Shown: positions 24,022 through 32,976 of the stretch, in pieces
Numbering within the stretch: position 1 is the stretch's first letter
Layout: each line of letters begins with the position of its first letter
Source: G965267335 sp965267335
GTDB taxonomy: Bacteria > Bacteroidota > Bacteroidia > Cytophagales > JAAEPT01
DNA: 64,000 nt
NCBI GenBank assembly: GCA_965267335.1
Contig: OZ253953.1
Coordinates: 1,364,001 to 1,428,000, forward strand
Direction of reading: 5' to 3'
Program-made: the position numbers and the translations under genes
Notes under the pieces: generated by a model
What the model was told of the DNA's origin: nothing
Seen by the model: the letters and a program-made list of their open reading frames with translations, nothing else
The model's database searches: none

Positions 24022-24882
24022 ATGAGAAGTTTTAGATTGTTCCTCTTAATTTGTCTGGTAGCCTTCCAGGGATTAGGACTTATTCAAAGTGTGGGGCGTA
24101 ATGACCTGGCTGATTTGAAATTAAAAGGCCCTGTTTCTTCATTATCAGAATGGAACTGTAAGAATATTGGAAAAATAGATTCGATTGATTATCAGTGTAG
24201 GGATTATAGATTAAACTTTAAATACTCATTTAATAAAAGTGGAAATTTTGTTCAGTCAAAGAAGTTCAATGAGACGGGAGAACTTAAAAGTCACGATTAT
24301 TATTTGTATCAGGATAATCTTTGTACTGAAATTCAAGGCTTAGATAGTGCGGGGAATATCACTAAACGAACGGTTAATCAGTATAACAAAAAAGGTCAGA
24401 TTACGGAGGCTAAATTTTATCTCGGAGATGGTTCTTATGATGGTAAGACAATTCATAAAAGGAAAAAAGAAATTTGGGAAGGATATAATTATGACTCTGA
24501 AGGTAACTTAAAATTTAAATCAAAACTCATATGTGGAAAGTGGGATTGGCCTGAAGAAATTCAAATTTATTTTACTAAGAAAAGTTTGGAGAGCAATATT
24601 CCAGATAATACTATGCGTCATAAATTTGATAGCAAGGGAAACTATATAGAAAAGTATATCGGATATGGCAATCAAGGGGGGCATCGTGAACTCTTTAAAT
24701 ACGATGATTATGGAAATGTCATCTGGCATGATAATAGGCCAGATAGTGATTTAGTTGGAAGGATACTCACTTATAAATACAAGTATGACGATCATAATAA
24801 CTGGATACTGAAAGAAGAATATGAGGACGATAATCCTATTCCGATTTCAGTTTCGAGAAGAGAGATTACTTATTGGGACTAA
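24022..24882 (+). CDS. Secreted YD-like repeat protein
   Basis: The frame opens at GTG 23998, but ATG 24022 (MRSFRLFLLICLVAFQGLG) gives a clean signal peptide and 286 residues. The mature part is a string of RHS/toxin-antitoxin-module-like strands (FNKSGNFVQSKKFN, YNYDSEGNLKFKSK, FKYDDYGNVIWHDN), about six loosely repeated units. Known relatives are short secreted proteins of unknown function that share the YD beta-strand pattern. It may be a leftover or a companion of the RHS locus. Confidence 0.55.
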   Translation: MRSFRLFLLICLVAFQGLGLIQSVGRNDLADLKLKGPVSSLSEWNCKNIGKIDSIDYQCRDYRLNFKYSFNKSGNFVQSKKFNETGELKSHDYYLYQDNLCTEIQGLDSAGNITKRTVNQYNKKGQITEAKFYLGDGSYDGKTIHKRKKEIWEGYNYDSEGNLKFKSKLICGKWDWPEEIQIYFTKKSLESNIPDNTMRHKFDSKGNYIEKYIGYGNQGGHRELFKYDDYGNVIWHDNRPDSDLVGRILTYKYKYDDHNNWILKEEYEDDNPIPISVSRREITYWD

Positions 24883-24891
24883 AACCATCAT

Positions 24892-25050
24892 CTAGTCCAA
24901 AATCTCCTTGGTCTCCACAAAATTTGTTGACTTTTTAGTCACAATAATTCCAGCCTCTTTTAAAAATTTCAATGAAGCTGCTTTTGATGCCGTAGCCTTT
25001 TTAGTAGCTCTGTGAAGTACTTTAATTTGCACCTTTACTTTATTGCTCAT
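24892..25050 (-). CDS. 52-aa paralog of the small partner protein (orphan)
   Basis: MSNKVKVQIKVLHRATKK, then SKAASLKFLKEAGIIVTKK and an extended tail (TNFVETKEILD). It shares the KxASLxFLxxxGI core with 23221-23364. No ART-like gene follows it, so it is an orphan: either an immunity leftover or a regulator. Basic throughout. Confidence 0.55.
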   Translation of the reverse strand: MSNKVKVQIKVLHRATKKATASKAASLKFLKEAGIIVTKKSTNFVETKEILD

Positions 25051-25141
25051 TCGGTTTCCGTGTTAAAAAATAAAAGTGATAAAATATACGTGCGACTATC
25101 TACCAACCAATATACTAGTGGTTGTTGAGAAATTATAAATC

Positions 25142-25837
25142 TTAATCTCCCAAATAATAAGCTACCCCCGCTTCAAAATAAGTATTCAGCCCCTTGGAAG
25201 TAAGTCGGGAGTTAACCGGAGTGCCACCGTTGATGGTATACTCCAAGTCGGTATGCATAATATCGCTGAATGATGTCTGTGCTATCAGGTTGGCAGTAAA
25301 GGTCACTTTGTCATTAAGCTGATAATCGAGCGATATGCCTAACTCAACAGCGATAAAGCTATTCTTAAGATTATAGTTTGCCGTGCTTGTGAGAGTAAGC
25401 GTGTCTCCCGTACCATCTGCTACAATTGCGCTGTCCCAGGGGAGGCTACTTTGGCGGCTCGTGATGAAGGTGGGAACCACACCTGCCACAGCATAAACCT
25501 TAAAAAGGTCGTTATCGTAAACCACCGGTTTTATCCTGATTGGTACCTGCATGGTGGAAAGAGCTATGTGAGTAAATCTGGCTGAAGGATCGTTGAACTG
25601 AAAGGCTACAGAAAAGGGATTATAAAAAAGCCCCGTTTCCATCTGTATCTTTTCACTGAGGTTGTAGCCCAACTTTACCCCACCTCTAGGCTTAAGGTCG
25701 GGGTTAGACTTTACATTGGATTTATCACCTGATAGTGAATTGTAGCTCCACTTGGCTCCGGCATCAACTCCTACATAAAGTTGTGTATAGCCCGTAAGAC
25801 TGTAAAATGTCGTAAGTAAGATTAATAGTTTCTTCAT
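25142..25837 (-). CDS. PorT-like outer-membrane beta-barrel protein
   Basis: 231 residues with signal peptide LLILLTTFYSLTGYTQ, then LYVGVDAGAKWSYNSL, GGVKLGYNLSEKIQMETGLFY, FIAVELGISLDYQLND and the closing YFEAGVAYYLGD. This alternation fits an eight- to ten-stranded small barrel of the PorT/OmpX-like kind common in Bacteroidota. The cargo or role is unknown. It stands alone, divergent from the accessory region. Confidence 0.75.
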   Translation of the reverse strand: MKKLLILLTTFYSLTGYTQLYVGVDAGAKWSYNSLSGDKSNVKSNPDLKPRGGVKLGYNLSEKIQMETGLFYNPFSVAFQFNDPSARFTHIALSTMQVPIRIKPVVYDNDLFKVYAVAGVVPTFITSRQSSLPWDSAIVADGTGDTLTLTSTANYNLKNSFIAVELGISLDYQLNDKVTFTANLIAQTSFSDIMHTDLEYTINGGTPVNSRLTSKGLNTYFEAGVAYYLGD

Positions 25838-25937
25838 GGCGTACTGACTGGCAAATGTTTAAGATACAAAAAATCTCAATAGGAAGGCAGTAATGCCATG
25901 CAACCATTTTCAGCCTGCCAACGTCTATATGGTTGGT

Positions 25938-26027
25938 ATGTTAAGTATTAGAAGAGTTACTTTAATTCTAGGTATTGCCAATGCTGTTTTCTGGTTGGGT
26001 ATCTACATTATCGATAACCTGATGTAG
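25938..26027 (+). CDS. Possible 29-aa membrane peptide
   Basis: MLSIRRVTLILGIANAVFW followed by LGIYIIDNLM: one hydrophobic span with Arg at its start. ATG 25929 is an alternative start. It lies between two minus-strand genes. Only the composition supports it. Confidence 0.25.
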   Translation: MLSIRRVTLILGIANAVFWLGIYIIDNLM

Positions 26028-26030
26028 TTG

Positions 26031-26876
26031 TCAACTTACTGCTAAAACAGCTATTAGTGAACCATACTGGGCCAAAATCCCGAATATGGAAATGGATACT
26101 ATCGTGGCATTCATTTTCTTACGAAAGAGAAGTGCGCATATGCCTATCAGCGTGCCGAAGATAATTCCAACAAAATGTGAGTAATAAATATCGTTGTAGT
26201 ACAGGTACTCAAGGCGGTCACCATCTGCATAAAAGTTAATCTTCTTATACACTCCTAATATCTCCGATTGTGAGATATGAACACTGTCATCAAACTGTTG
26301 TACGCTTTGCAAATCGTCTAATCCGATTCGATAATTTCGAGTGTCTGTGGTAATCATATATCCATCGATATCTACATCAATTGTTTCGATGTACTCAGTA
26401 TGTCGGATGTCGGTAAAGAAGAGGTCATACCCGCAGAATAATCCGATTACCAGACTGATACCACCAATGATTGCCAGCCAGTTGCCAATTTTACGAAAGG
26501 TAATGATTTCCTGCTCAATACGTCTGTATTCCTCCTTGGCTACCTGTTTCGCTCGTTCTTTGGCTACCTTGAGCCATTCTTTGTATTCTTGCGGATCAGT
26601 AGGAGCGGTATATACATTGGCGTATTTTACGAAAGGATTTGCTGGTTGCGTTTGCTTTGTAGGGCTGGTATGTCCCGCTTGTGGAGGTGTCGCTTTGTTA
26701 TTAATCAGGACATCGTAAGCCTCTGTGAGTTTGATAAACTTGTGATGTGCGTCTTTTGAGTCATTGACGTCTGGATGTACGTTCTTGGCCTTCTTTCGAA
26801 ACGCTTTTTTTACCTCAGCTTTGGAAGCACCTTTTTTTACTCCTATTTGGTTAAATGCTTCCTCTCTGGTCATCAA
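26031..26876 (-). CDS. J-domain protein with membrane anchor
   Basis: 281 residues. J-domain at residues 4-62 with the HPD motif (KNVHPDVND) that stimulates Hsp70; a linker; membrane spans near WLAIIGGISLVIGLFCGY, HFVGIIFGTLIGICALLF and IVSISIFGILAQYGSLIAVL. Between the first and later spans lies a ~60-residue soluble part (YIETIDVDIDGYMITTD). It likely recruits DnaK to the membrane (inference). It overlaps the upstream lipoprotein gene by 4 bp. Confidence 0.75.
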   Translation of the reverse strand: MMTREEAFNQIGVKKGASKAEVKKAFRKKAKNVHPDVNDSKDAHHKFIKLTEAYDVLINNKATPPQAGHTSPTKQTQPANPFVKYANVYTAPTDPQEYKEWLKVAKERAKQVAKEEYRRIEQEIITFRKIGNWLAIIGGISLVIGLFCGYDLFFTDIRHTEYIETIDVDIDGYMITTDTRNYRIGLDDLQSVQQFDDSVHISQSEILGVYKKINFYADGDRLEYLYYNDIYYSHFVGIIFGTLIGICALLFRKKMNATIVSISIFGILAQYGSLIAVLAVS

Positions 26877-27745
26877 TAATCCCTTTCTGAGTTTTTGATA
26901 TTATCGATGGTAAATTGCTTTCCGTCAAACTTCAGCCATACTTCGCTTTCGTTGGAGCCTTCTTGATAACCGTTCATATATTTTATGTAAAACCGGCCGT
27001 CTTCAAGCTGCTTGGCAGTAATGAGGTCTGAGCCACCACCTTCGCCTGACATCAATAGCAATACATTGGCATCAAATCCCGTAATGAAATGGTTCATACC
27101 GCTGTATTCCATTTTTTGGTTAGCAATAACCGGGTACACCTTGTCACTATTCTTTTTGTAGAAAAAAGGCATTTCGAGATCATCACAACCTGTGAGCCCG
27201 TCCTGGTCTGAGGGACCATACGAAATTGCCGTTGCTTGTGAGCCGAAGTAATAGGTTTCTCCATCGTATTGAAAAGGGTCCTCCGATTCATTCCAATTTA
27301 TTTTGAACAAAAACTGACCATAGCCCCAGGCCTGGTTGCCGTCCTTGTCCTCAACTTTTACCCAGTGATAGCCATAGTCATCACAGGCTCCGGATACACT
27401 ACCCAGGTTGAGTACGTCTCGTTCCTCAGATTGATCTTTGAATTTGAGCAAGGTACCAAAGGCAAAGCTATTGGTGGGTGTACCATTGGTTGAAGGTTTG
27501 TCTCTACCTCTTAAGGTATTGGCCACTACGATATAGTCAAATTCATATACTTTCTTTCCTCCAGGAAGTATTTCTGCCTGAGAGTCGGCATCTGAAGTTT
27601 CAGCAATGACTGAGTCCGGAGTATTTTCGTCATAGGGAAGCTGATCACTCTCCGAAATTTCAGTTTCGTTTTTTGATTTATCATCACTCTCTGATGAACA
27701 GGAAAAGAATGCGAGTGGCAAGCAAATTAGAAAAAAGCGTAGCAT
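26873..27745 (-). CDS. Lipoprotein with SH3-like domain
   Basis: ATG at 27745 (MLRFFLICLPLAFFSC) gives a type II signal peptide; the frame extends to 27787 with a less likely start. An acidic linker (DSQAEILP) is followed by a bacterial SH3-like domain (YIVVANTLRGRDKPSTNG, FGTLLKF, GYHWVKVEDKDGNQAWGYG) and a second domain (YYFGSQATAISYG, MSGEGGGSDLITAKQ). SH3 domains of this kind bind peptides or cell-wall parts. The gene is coupled to the J-domain gene. Confidence 0.65.
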   Translation of the reverse strand: MLRFFLICLPLAFFSCSSESDDKSKNETEISESDQLPYDENTPDSVIAETSDADSQAEILPGGKKVYEFDYIVVANTLRGRDKPSTNGTPTNSFAFGTLLKFKDQSEERDVLNLGSVSGACDDYGYHWVKVEDKDGNQAWGYGQFLFKINWNESEDPFQYDGETYYFGSQATAISYGPSDQDGLTGCDDLEMPFFYKKNSDKVYPVIANQKMEYSGMNHFITGFDANVLLLMSGEGGGSDLITAKQLEDGRFYIKYMNGYQEGSNESEVWLKFDGKQFTIDNIKNSERDY

Positions 27746-27803
27746 GGTTGTTCTATGTTTTCTATGAAAATATGAGTTTTTGATCAATTGCGGAAATAAG
27801 CCC

Positions 27804-28541
27804 TTACTTTACCTTGCCGCTTTTGAGGAATATTGGGAAAGTAATTTCCCTTTCCCCGGTCCATATCGCTCTCACCTTGTCTGCAATAAGCTCTACCGGG
27901 TCCTCTCCTCTGAGTTCCTTGTATTGATTCACACTAGTCCAGGTTCCTAAATATCCCAGGAAGTGATCTACCGTCCATATCTTTTTGTTCTCAAAAGAGG
28001 CAGACTTCAGATCATCGAAGGGAAAAGGTATGCTGCGGTATTGGGTTTCAATATGCTTTCGAGCCTCATCCCAATACTTACCGACTGTATTGTGGTAGAA
28101 GTCATCTACAATTGCGTTGATTTCATTACCCACCCTGATGAGCCCATAGCCCCACATAGCGATACGACATCCCGGTTTTGCTACGCGGTGGACCTCTTCA
28201 TAAAACTCGCCAAAGTTGAACCAGTGAATGGCCTGGGCGATGGTGATGAGGTCAAAAGTATTGTTTGCAAAAGGTGTTTTTTCAGCCGGACATTCTTGAT
28301 AGGTTATATTTTCTACCTGCACAGCAGCTTCTAGCTGTTGTTGGCTGATGTCTGAGGCCCATACGTTTTTGAAGTGTCCGGCCAGTACTTTAGCTACTTG
28401 TCCGTTGCCGGTAGCGCAGTCCCAGGCGTTTTCCTTCTTTTTTACCTGATTCAGGACGAAGTCTATCAACTCCTGAGGGTAGGTGGGTCTATAGGTTGAG
28501 TATGCCGTTGCTGTTTTGGAAAATGCTTCTTTAATATTCAT
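27804..28541 (-). CDS. Class I SAM-dependent methyltransferase
   Basis: 245 residues. Motif I AWDCATGNGQVAKVLAG, motif II VWASDISQQQLEAA, TFDLITIAQAIHWFNF and the later GCRIAMWGYG fit a methyltransferase of the type that modifies small molecules (Methyltransf_11). The substrate is unknown. It abuts tex with no gap. Confidence 0.8.
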   Translation of the reverse strand: MNIKEAFSKTATAYSTYRPTYPQELIDFVLNQVKKKENAWDCATGNGQVAKVLAGHFKNVWASDISQQQLEAAVQVENITYQECPAEKTPFANNTFDLITIAQAIHWFNFGEFYEEVHRVAKPGCRIAMWGYGLIRVGNEINAIVDDFYHNTVGKYWDEARKHIETQYRSIPFPFDDLKSASFENKKIWTVDHFLGYLGTWTSVNQYKELRGEDPVELIADKVRAIWTGEREITFPIFLKSGKVK

Positions 28542-30785
28542 TTATTCCCACATGCCTTTTAGTTGTCCAAGTTTGGCTTGAAGATCACCTTCGGCAGGTT
28601 TTTCTTCTCGTTTAGCCTTTCTTTGTGTGTCTGGTTTTTTTGTTGGAGTAGCTTGCGCATCTGACTTCATAGACAAAGATATACGTTTACGCTCTACGTC
28701 TACTTCCACCACGGTTACATTTACTTTTTGCTGTACTTTTACGACTTCGTTGGGGTCGCTGACAAATTTATTGGCCAACTGGCTGATATGTACAAGTCCA
28801 TCCTGGTGTACACCGATATCAACAAATGCCCCGAATTTAGTTACGTTGGTCACTATGCCCGGTAGCTTCATCCCTGGTCTCAGGTCGCTTACCTCATTGA
28901 TACCATCCATAAACTGGAATGCCTCAAAGCCCTTTCTGGGGTCGCGACCAGGTTTGTCCAACTCAGAGAGTATGTCCTGAAGTGTGGGTAGCCCAACTTT
29001 GTCGGTCACATAATCCTGTAACTTAATCTGGTTACGTTTTTCTTTGTTTGCCATTAACTCCTCGACCGAACAATTCAGGTCAGAAGCCATTTTTTCAACA
29101 ATGTGATAACTTTCGGGGTGTACGGCACTTCTATCCAGCGGATTTTTTGCTTTACTGATTCGCAGGAAACCAGCGGCCTGTTCAAAGACCTTGTCTCCCA
29201 TTCTTGCTACCTTGAGTAGTTCTTTTCTACTGGTAAAGGCCCCGTTGTCGTTTCGGTACTTAACAATGTTTTCTGCAAGTTGAGGCCCCAGCCCTGATAC
29301 ATAAGTCAGGAGCTGTTTGCTGGCTGTGTTCATTTCTACCCCTACCGCATTGACACAGCTACTGACAATGTCGTCCAGTGAGTTTTTTAATGCCGTTTGG
29401 TCCACATCATGCTGATACTGTCCGACTCCTATTGATTTAGGGTCAATTTTCACTAATTCAGCCAAAGGGTCAGATAGTCGTCTACCAATTGATACGGCTC
29501 CTCTTACAGTCACATCATGATCGGGGAATTCTTCTCTGGCAACTTCTGAGGCTGAGTAGATGGAAGCTCCACTTTCATTGACAACTACAATTTGAATAGA
29601 AGAGTCAAGTCCCAGTTTGCGGACAAAGCTTTCAGTTTCCCGGCTGGCCGTCCCATTACCAATGGCGATGGCTTCAAGGTTGTGTGTTTCTACCAGTGCT
29701 CTTACAATCGCTTCGGCTTGTTGGGTTTGTTTTTGTGGTTCATTTGGGAAAATGGTGGTGTTTTCCAAGAGCTTTCCTTGTTTATCCAGGGCCACAACCT
29801 TACAACCGGTACGGAATCCGGGGTCGATGGCCAGCATTGACTTTTGTCCGAGGGGAGCGGCCAGTAGCAGCTCCCTGAGGTTGTCGGCAAATACTTTTAT
29901 GGCTTCTTCATCAGCTCTCTTTTTGGATTCCAGTCGGAACTCCGTTTCTATAGAGGGCTTGATTAATCTTTTGTATGAATCTTCGAGAGCTGTCTTTACC
30001 TGTTCGGCTGCAGCACCATATCCTTTTAGGACTTGTTTGTTAAGCGCGTAGATAACCTCATCCTGGTCAGGGCTAATGTCCATTGAAAGTATGAGCTCCT
30101 TTTCCCCTCTTCTCATCGCCAAAATTCTGTGTGAAGGTGCTTTTTTAAGGCTTTCCTGCCAATCGAAGTAATCTTTGAATTTTTCTCCTTCTTTTTCTTT
30201 TCCCTTGAGTACTTTGGTGCTGATGGTGGCTTTTTCTTTGAAAATGCTTCTTACCTTCTCCCGAACTTCTTTGTCTTCACTAATCCACTCAGCAATAATA
30301 TCCCTGGCTCCCTGGAGAGCTTCCTCTTCGTTGGACACCTCTTTTTCCTTGCTGATGTATTTTTTTGCTTCGGCATCGATGTCGATTTTGCCCTGTTCGA
30401 AAATGAGTTTGGCCAAAGGTTCAAGTCCTTTTTCCCTGGCTACGGTAGCCTTGGTCCTGCGCTTTGGCTTATACGGAAGGTAAAGATCTTCCAGTTCAGC
30501 GAGCGTAGCGGCTTCTTTGATTTTTTTCTCCAGTTCAGGAGTTAGCTTTTCCTGTTCTTTGATGGATTTTAGAATGGCTTCCCTTCTCTTGTCCAGTTCA
30601 CGAAGTTTGGTGATCAGGTCTGTGATATTGGTGATTTGTACCTCATCAAGACTACCCGTTTTTTCTTTTCGGTATCGGGATATGAATGGAACGGTTGCTC
30701 CTTCATCTAATAAACTTATGGTTGCTATTACGCCTGACTCGGGAATATCGAGCTCTGAGGCGATTTGTTGAATATGACTCCTCAT
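28542..30785 (-). CDS. tex: Tex RNA-binding transcription accessory protein
   Basis: 747 residues, the usual Tex length. The N-terminal HTH-like domain (VPFISRYRKEKTGSLDE), YqgF-like nuclease fold (AIDPGFRTGCKV), helix-hairpin-helix repeats (LAENIVKYRNDNG) and C-terminal S1 domain (TKFGAFVDIGVHQDGLVHIS) are all present. Tex binds nucleic acid and transcription complexes. It starts cleanly after the DUF3137 operon's hairpin and is followed with no gap by the methyltransferase gene. Confidence 0.95.
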   Translation of the reverse strand: MRSHIQQIASELDIPESGVIATISLLDEGATVPFISRYRKEKTGSLDEVQITNITDLITKLRELDKRREAILKSIKEQEKLTPELEKKIKEAATLAELEDLYLPYKPKRRTKATVAREKGLEPLAKLIFEQGKIDIDAEAKKYISKEKEVSNEEEALQGARDIIAEWISEDKEVREKVRSIFKEKATISTKVLKGKEKEGEKFKDYFDWQESLKKAPSHRILAMRRGEKELILSMDISPDQDEVIYALNKQVLKGYGAAAEQVKTALEDSYKRLIKPSIETEFRLESKKRADEEAIKVFADNLRELLLAAPLGQKSMLAIDPGFRTGCKVVALDKQGKLLENTTIFPNEPQKQTQQAEAIVRALVETHNLEAIAIGNGTASRETESFVRKLGLDSSIQIVVVNESGASIYSASEVAREEFPDHDVTVRGAVSIGRRLSDPLAELVKIDPKSIGVGQYQHDVDQTALKNSLDDIVSSCVNAVGVEMNTASKQLLTYVSGLGPQLAENIVKYRNDNGAFTSRKELLKVARMGDKVFEQAAGFLRISKAKNPLDRSAVHPESYHIVEKMASDLNCSVEELMANKEKRNQIKLQDYVTDKVGLPTLQDILSELDKPGRDPRKGFEAFQFMDGINEVSDLRPGMKLPGIVTNVTKFGAFVDIGVHQDGLVHISQLANKFVSDPNEVVKVQQKVNVTVVEVDVERKRISLSMKSDAQATPTKKPDTQRKAKREEKPAEGDLQAKLGQLKGMWE

Positions 30786-30897
30786 GCTTGCCGCTTAAAT
30801 TACAATAGTCCCAAACTTGCCTGAATTCTTTGATTTAGTCAATGGAAAAAGTGAACAGTTATGCACAGGTGCTTTATTTGTGATTGGTGTTTTGAAA

Positions 30898-30946
30898 TTT
30901 TTGATTGGGCACTGCGACTTGAAATTCAGAATTCACCAATCAAAAA
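30898..30946 (-). terminator. Inverted repeat after the DUF3137 operon
   Basis: TTTTTGATTGG (30898-30908) and CCAATCAAAAAA (30936-30946) form a stem with a 27-bp loop. On the minus strand it follows the last DUF3137 gene and precedes tex, so it likely stops transcription there. Confidence 0.6.
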
Positions 30947-30957
30947 ATCAAAAATCT

Positions 30958-31917
30958 TTAAGCCCCCCAGATTCTTCGGTTGAGGTTTAGGTCTTCTACA
31001 ATTTTTTCGGCCATTTGAATTGAACTAATTGTATGGTTGATCGCTTCTTCAGTTTTATTTTTTGACCATATCTTGGGTTCAAAATGAGGTTTTCTGTAGT
31101 CAATAAAAAGATACATTCTGTTGTGTCGAAAAGAAAGGAGGATATGATCACTATGTTCTTTTTGAAAGAGAGTAATTCTTTCCATGAGCGAAGTGCTTAG
31201 CACATATCTACCGTCAACCTGATCATCACTGCGAACCTTAAATTCGTCCATGAATCGGGGGTCTTCGAGCTGTAGATTCCCCTTTTGACCATGTTTATAT
31301 TTTTTTGGCCATACTTGTGTAGACGAAGAAAACTTTTTGTTGAAGTTCATAATGAAAACTAATCCATGAAATATGGTACGTGAAGACCGGTCTTCATAAA
31401 CTGAAATTTGGACATCACTCATTTCAAAGGAGGTGGCACCAATAACGCCTTTTATGTAGTCATCACCTTCCATAATAAACTTTCTTCCGAATAACCTCGA
31501 GGCAGCTATTTGTGGGAGGTGCAATGAACGAGTTGGGTAATAGCGAAATGATGGATATAGTTTAGTAATAAGCTCATGAACAATTTCCAGCTTGTATTTT
31601 TTTCGGAACTCTTTTTTTCTAATACTATTTGCCACCTGAGCAATACCTATCCCAGTAATTACAGCAATGAAGTTGCCAAAAATTAGGATTCGCATTCCGA
31701 AACCATCATCATCGTATTGAGCAGCATAGCCACTATCATAACTATACCAAACGTAGTTTGCTAATATGAGTAATGGAGGCACACAGATACAAGACAAGAT
31801 AATAATTGATTTTTTGATTTTCTTTCTCAGTATTTCAAGTTCTCCGACTACTTTCCGGATTTTGCCTATAAGTTCTGGGTCGAGATTGGCTTGGTATGTG
31901 GTATTGGGCTTAGCCAT
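30958..31917 (-). CDS. DUF3137 membrane protein, paralog 3
   Basis: 319 residues. Two N-terminal spans (IIILSCICVPPLLILANYVW; FGNFIAVITGIGIAQVA), then a soluble DUF3137 domain (YRFRYYPTRSL-like segment, GDDYIKGVIGATSFEM, LEDPRFMDEFKVRSDDQVDGRYVLSTSLMER split over a conserved block) and the signature end RRIWGA. Third of three tandem paralogs on this strand, all ending RIWG. DUF3137 members are membrane-linked proteins of unknown role, often in stress or envelope contexts. Confidence 0.75.
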   Translation of the reverse strand: MAKPNTTYQANLDPELIGKIRKVVGELEILRKKIKKSIIILSCICVPPLLILANYVWYSYDSGYAAQYDDDGFGMRILIFGNFIAVITGIGIAQVANSIRKKEFRKKYKLEIVHELITKLYPSFRYYPTRSLHLPQIAASRLFGRKFIMEGDDYIKGVIGATSFEMSDVQISVYEDRSSRTIFHGLVFIMNFNKKFSSSTQVWPKKYKHGQKGNLQLEDPRFMDEFKVRSDDQVDGRYVLSTSLMERITLFQKEHSDHILLSFRHNRMYLFIDYRKPHFEPKIWSKNKTEEAINHTISSIQMAEKIVEDLNLNRRIWGA

Positions 31918-31976
31918 TGTTCAAAAAGGAAATAATTAGGCTGTATTTAGCATGCAACGTGTAATCAGAAAGATAC

Positions 31977-32891
31977 CTAAACCCCCCAGATTCTAAAATT
32001 TAAATTCAAATCTTTCACTATTTCCTCGCTTAGCTTCACTGCATCAACTGTTTCCTGAATAATCTTTTTTGTTCGGTTTTTCTTAAGAAAACGTGGTTCA
32101 AAATGCTTTTTTCTGGTATTCACTGCGATATAGATATTCTGATTGTAGAACGACACTATGACCTTATGTTTGGTTCTGTTGCTAAAGTTAATCAACCGTT
32201 CCATCAAAGTTGGGCTAAGTAAATAACGGGCTTCTGTTTGGTTTTCAGAACACACCTGAAATTTTTGATTGAACCGCAGGTCATCCATTTGAACATTGGA
32301 TTTTCCTGAGTATTTGAATTTCTTTGGATAGACCTGAGTTTTCCATTCAAAGTTCTTATTGAAAGTTGCCCGCACAATAAGCCCTGAAAATGGGACATGA
32401 TGACCATAGATTAATCTCACATCAGCCATCTGGATATCAATATCATCAACCTTTCCCTGAAATAGGTCATCGCTAAAATACTCCATATCGAGAAATTTTT
32501 TTCCCATGATTTTAGCTTGATAGCACTCTTCGCTTAACATGCCTGTGGTTCCAAAATATCGCAGACCAGGAAAAATTTGATTAGTAATAGTTAAAATGAT
32601 TTTGAGCTTATAGTCAGAGATGTATTCGTGCCTGGCTTTTTCAACCTCTAGATATGTTTTACGACCAATGAAAAGTCCAAAAATGAGGAGGGTGTAAAAT
32701 GCAATATCCCTGATGATATCGGCTTCAGACCCTATTACTATCAGAGCCACGAACATGAATGCGAACCAACCCACCACGAACAGTATAAGTTGAATATGGG
32801 TTGATATCCAGGTTTTTAAGAACTGTTTGCGGCTCGCCTCAATTTCTTTTACAGATTCTTTTATTTGAGCTTCTATTTTGGCCTGATCCAT
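31977..32891 (-). CDS. DUF3137 membrane protein, paralog 2
   Basis: 304 residues. Two spans (IQLILFVVGWFAFMFVALIV; IAFYTLLIFGLFIG), then the DUF3137 domain (GKVDDIDIQMADVRL, SGLIVRATFNKNF, RYLLSPTLMERL) and the end FRIWGV. It is the most diverged of the three. Its 3' end shares the cccccagattct stretch with the other two, so the repeats are recent enough to retain DNA similarity at the conserved end. Confidence 0.75.
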   Translation of the reverse strand: MDQAKIEAQIKESVKEIEASRKQFLKTWISTHIQLILFVVGWFAFMFVALIVIGSEADIIRDIAFYTLLIFGLFIGRKTYLEVEKARHEYISDYKLKIILTITNQIFPGLRYFGTTGMLSEECYQAKIMGKKFLDMEYFSDDLFQGKVDDIDIQMADVRLIYGHHVPFSGLIVRATFNKNFEWKTQVYPKKFKYSGKSNVQMDDLRFNQKFQVCSENQTEARYLLSPTLMERLINFSNRTKHKVIVSFYNQNIYIAVNTRKKHFEPRFLKKNRTKKIIQETVDAVKLSEEIVKDLNLNFRIWGV

Positions 32892-32976
32892 TTAGTTATG
32901 AATATAAGTCATTCAATAGATACTAAAAAAGACCCAAAAGTTGCCTTCGGTAGAAGAGTTTAAACTTCTTAGTTTC

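Noticed and set aside
29617..30051. Long open frames antisense to tex
   Set aside because: They are shadows of the tex coding sequence with no start context or recognisable protein.
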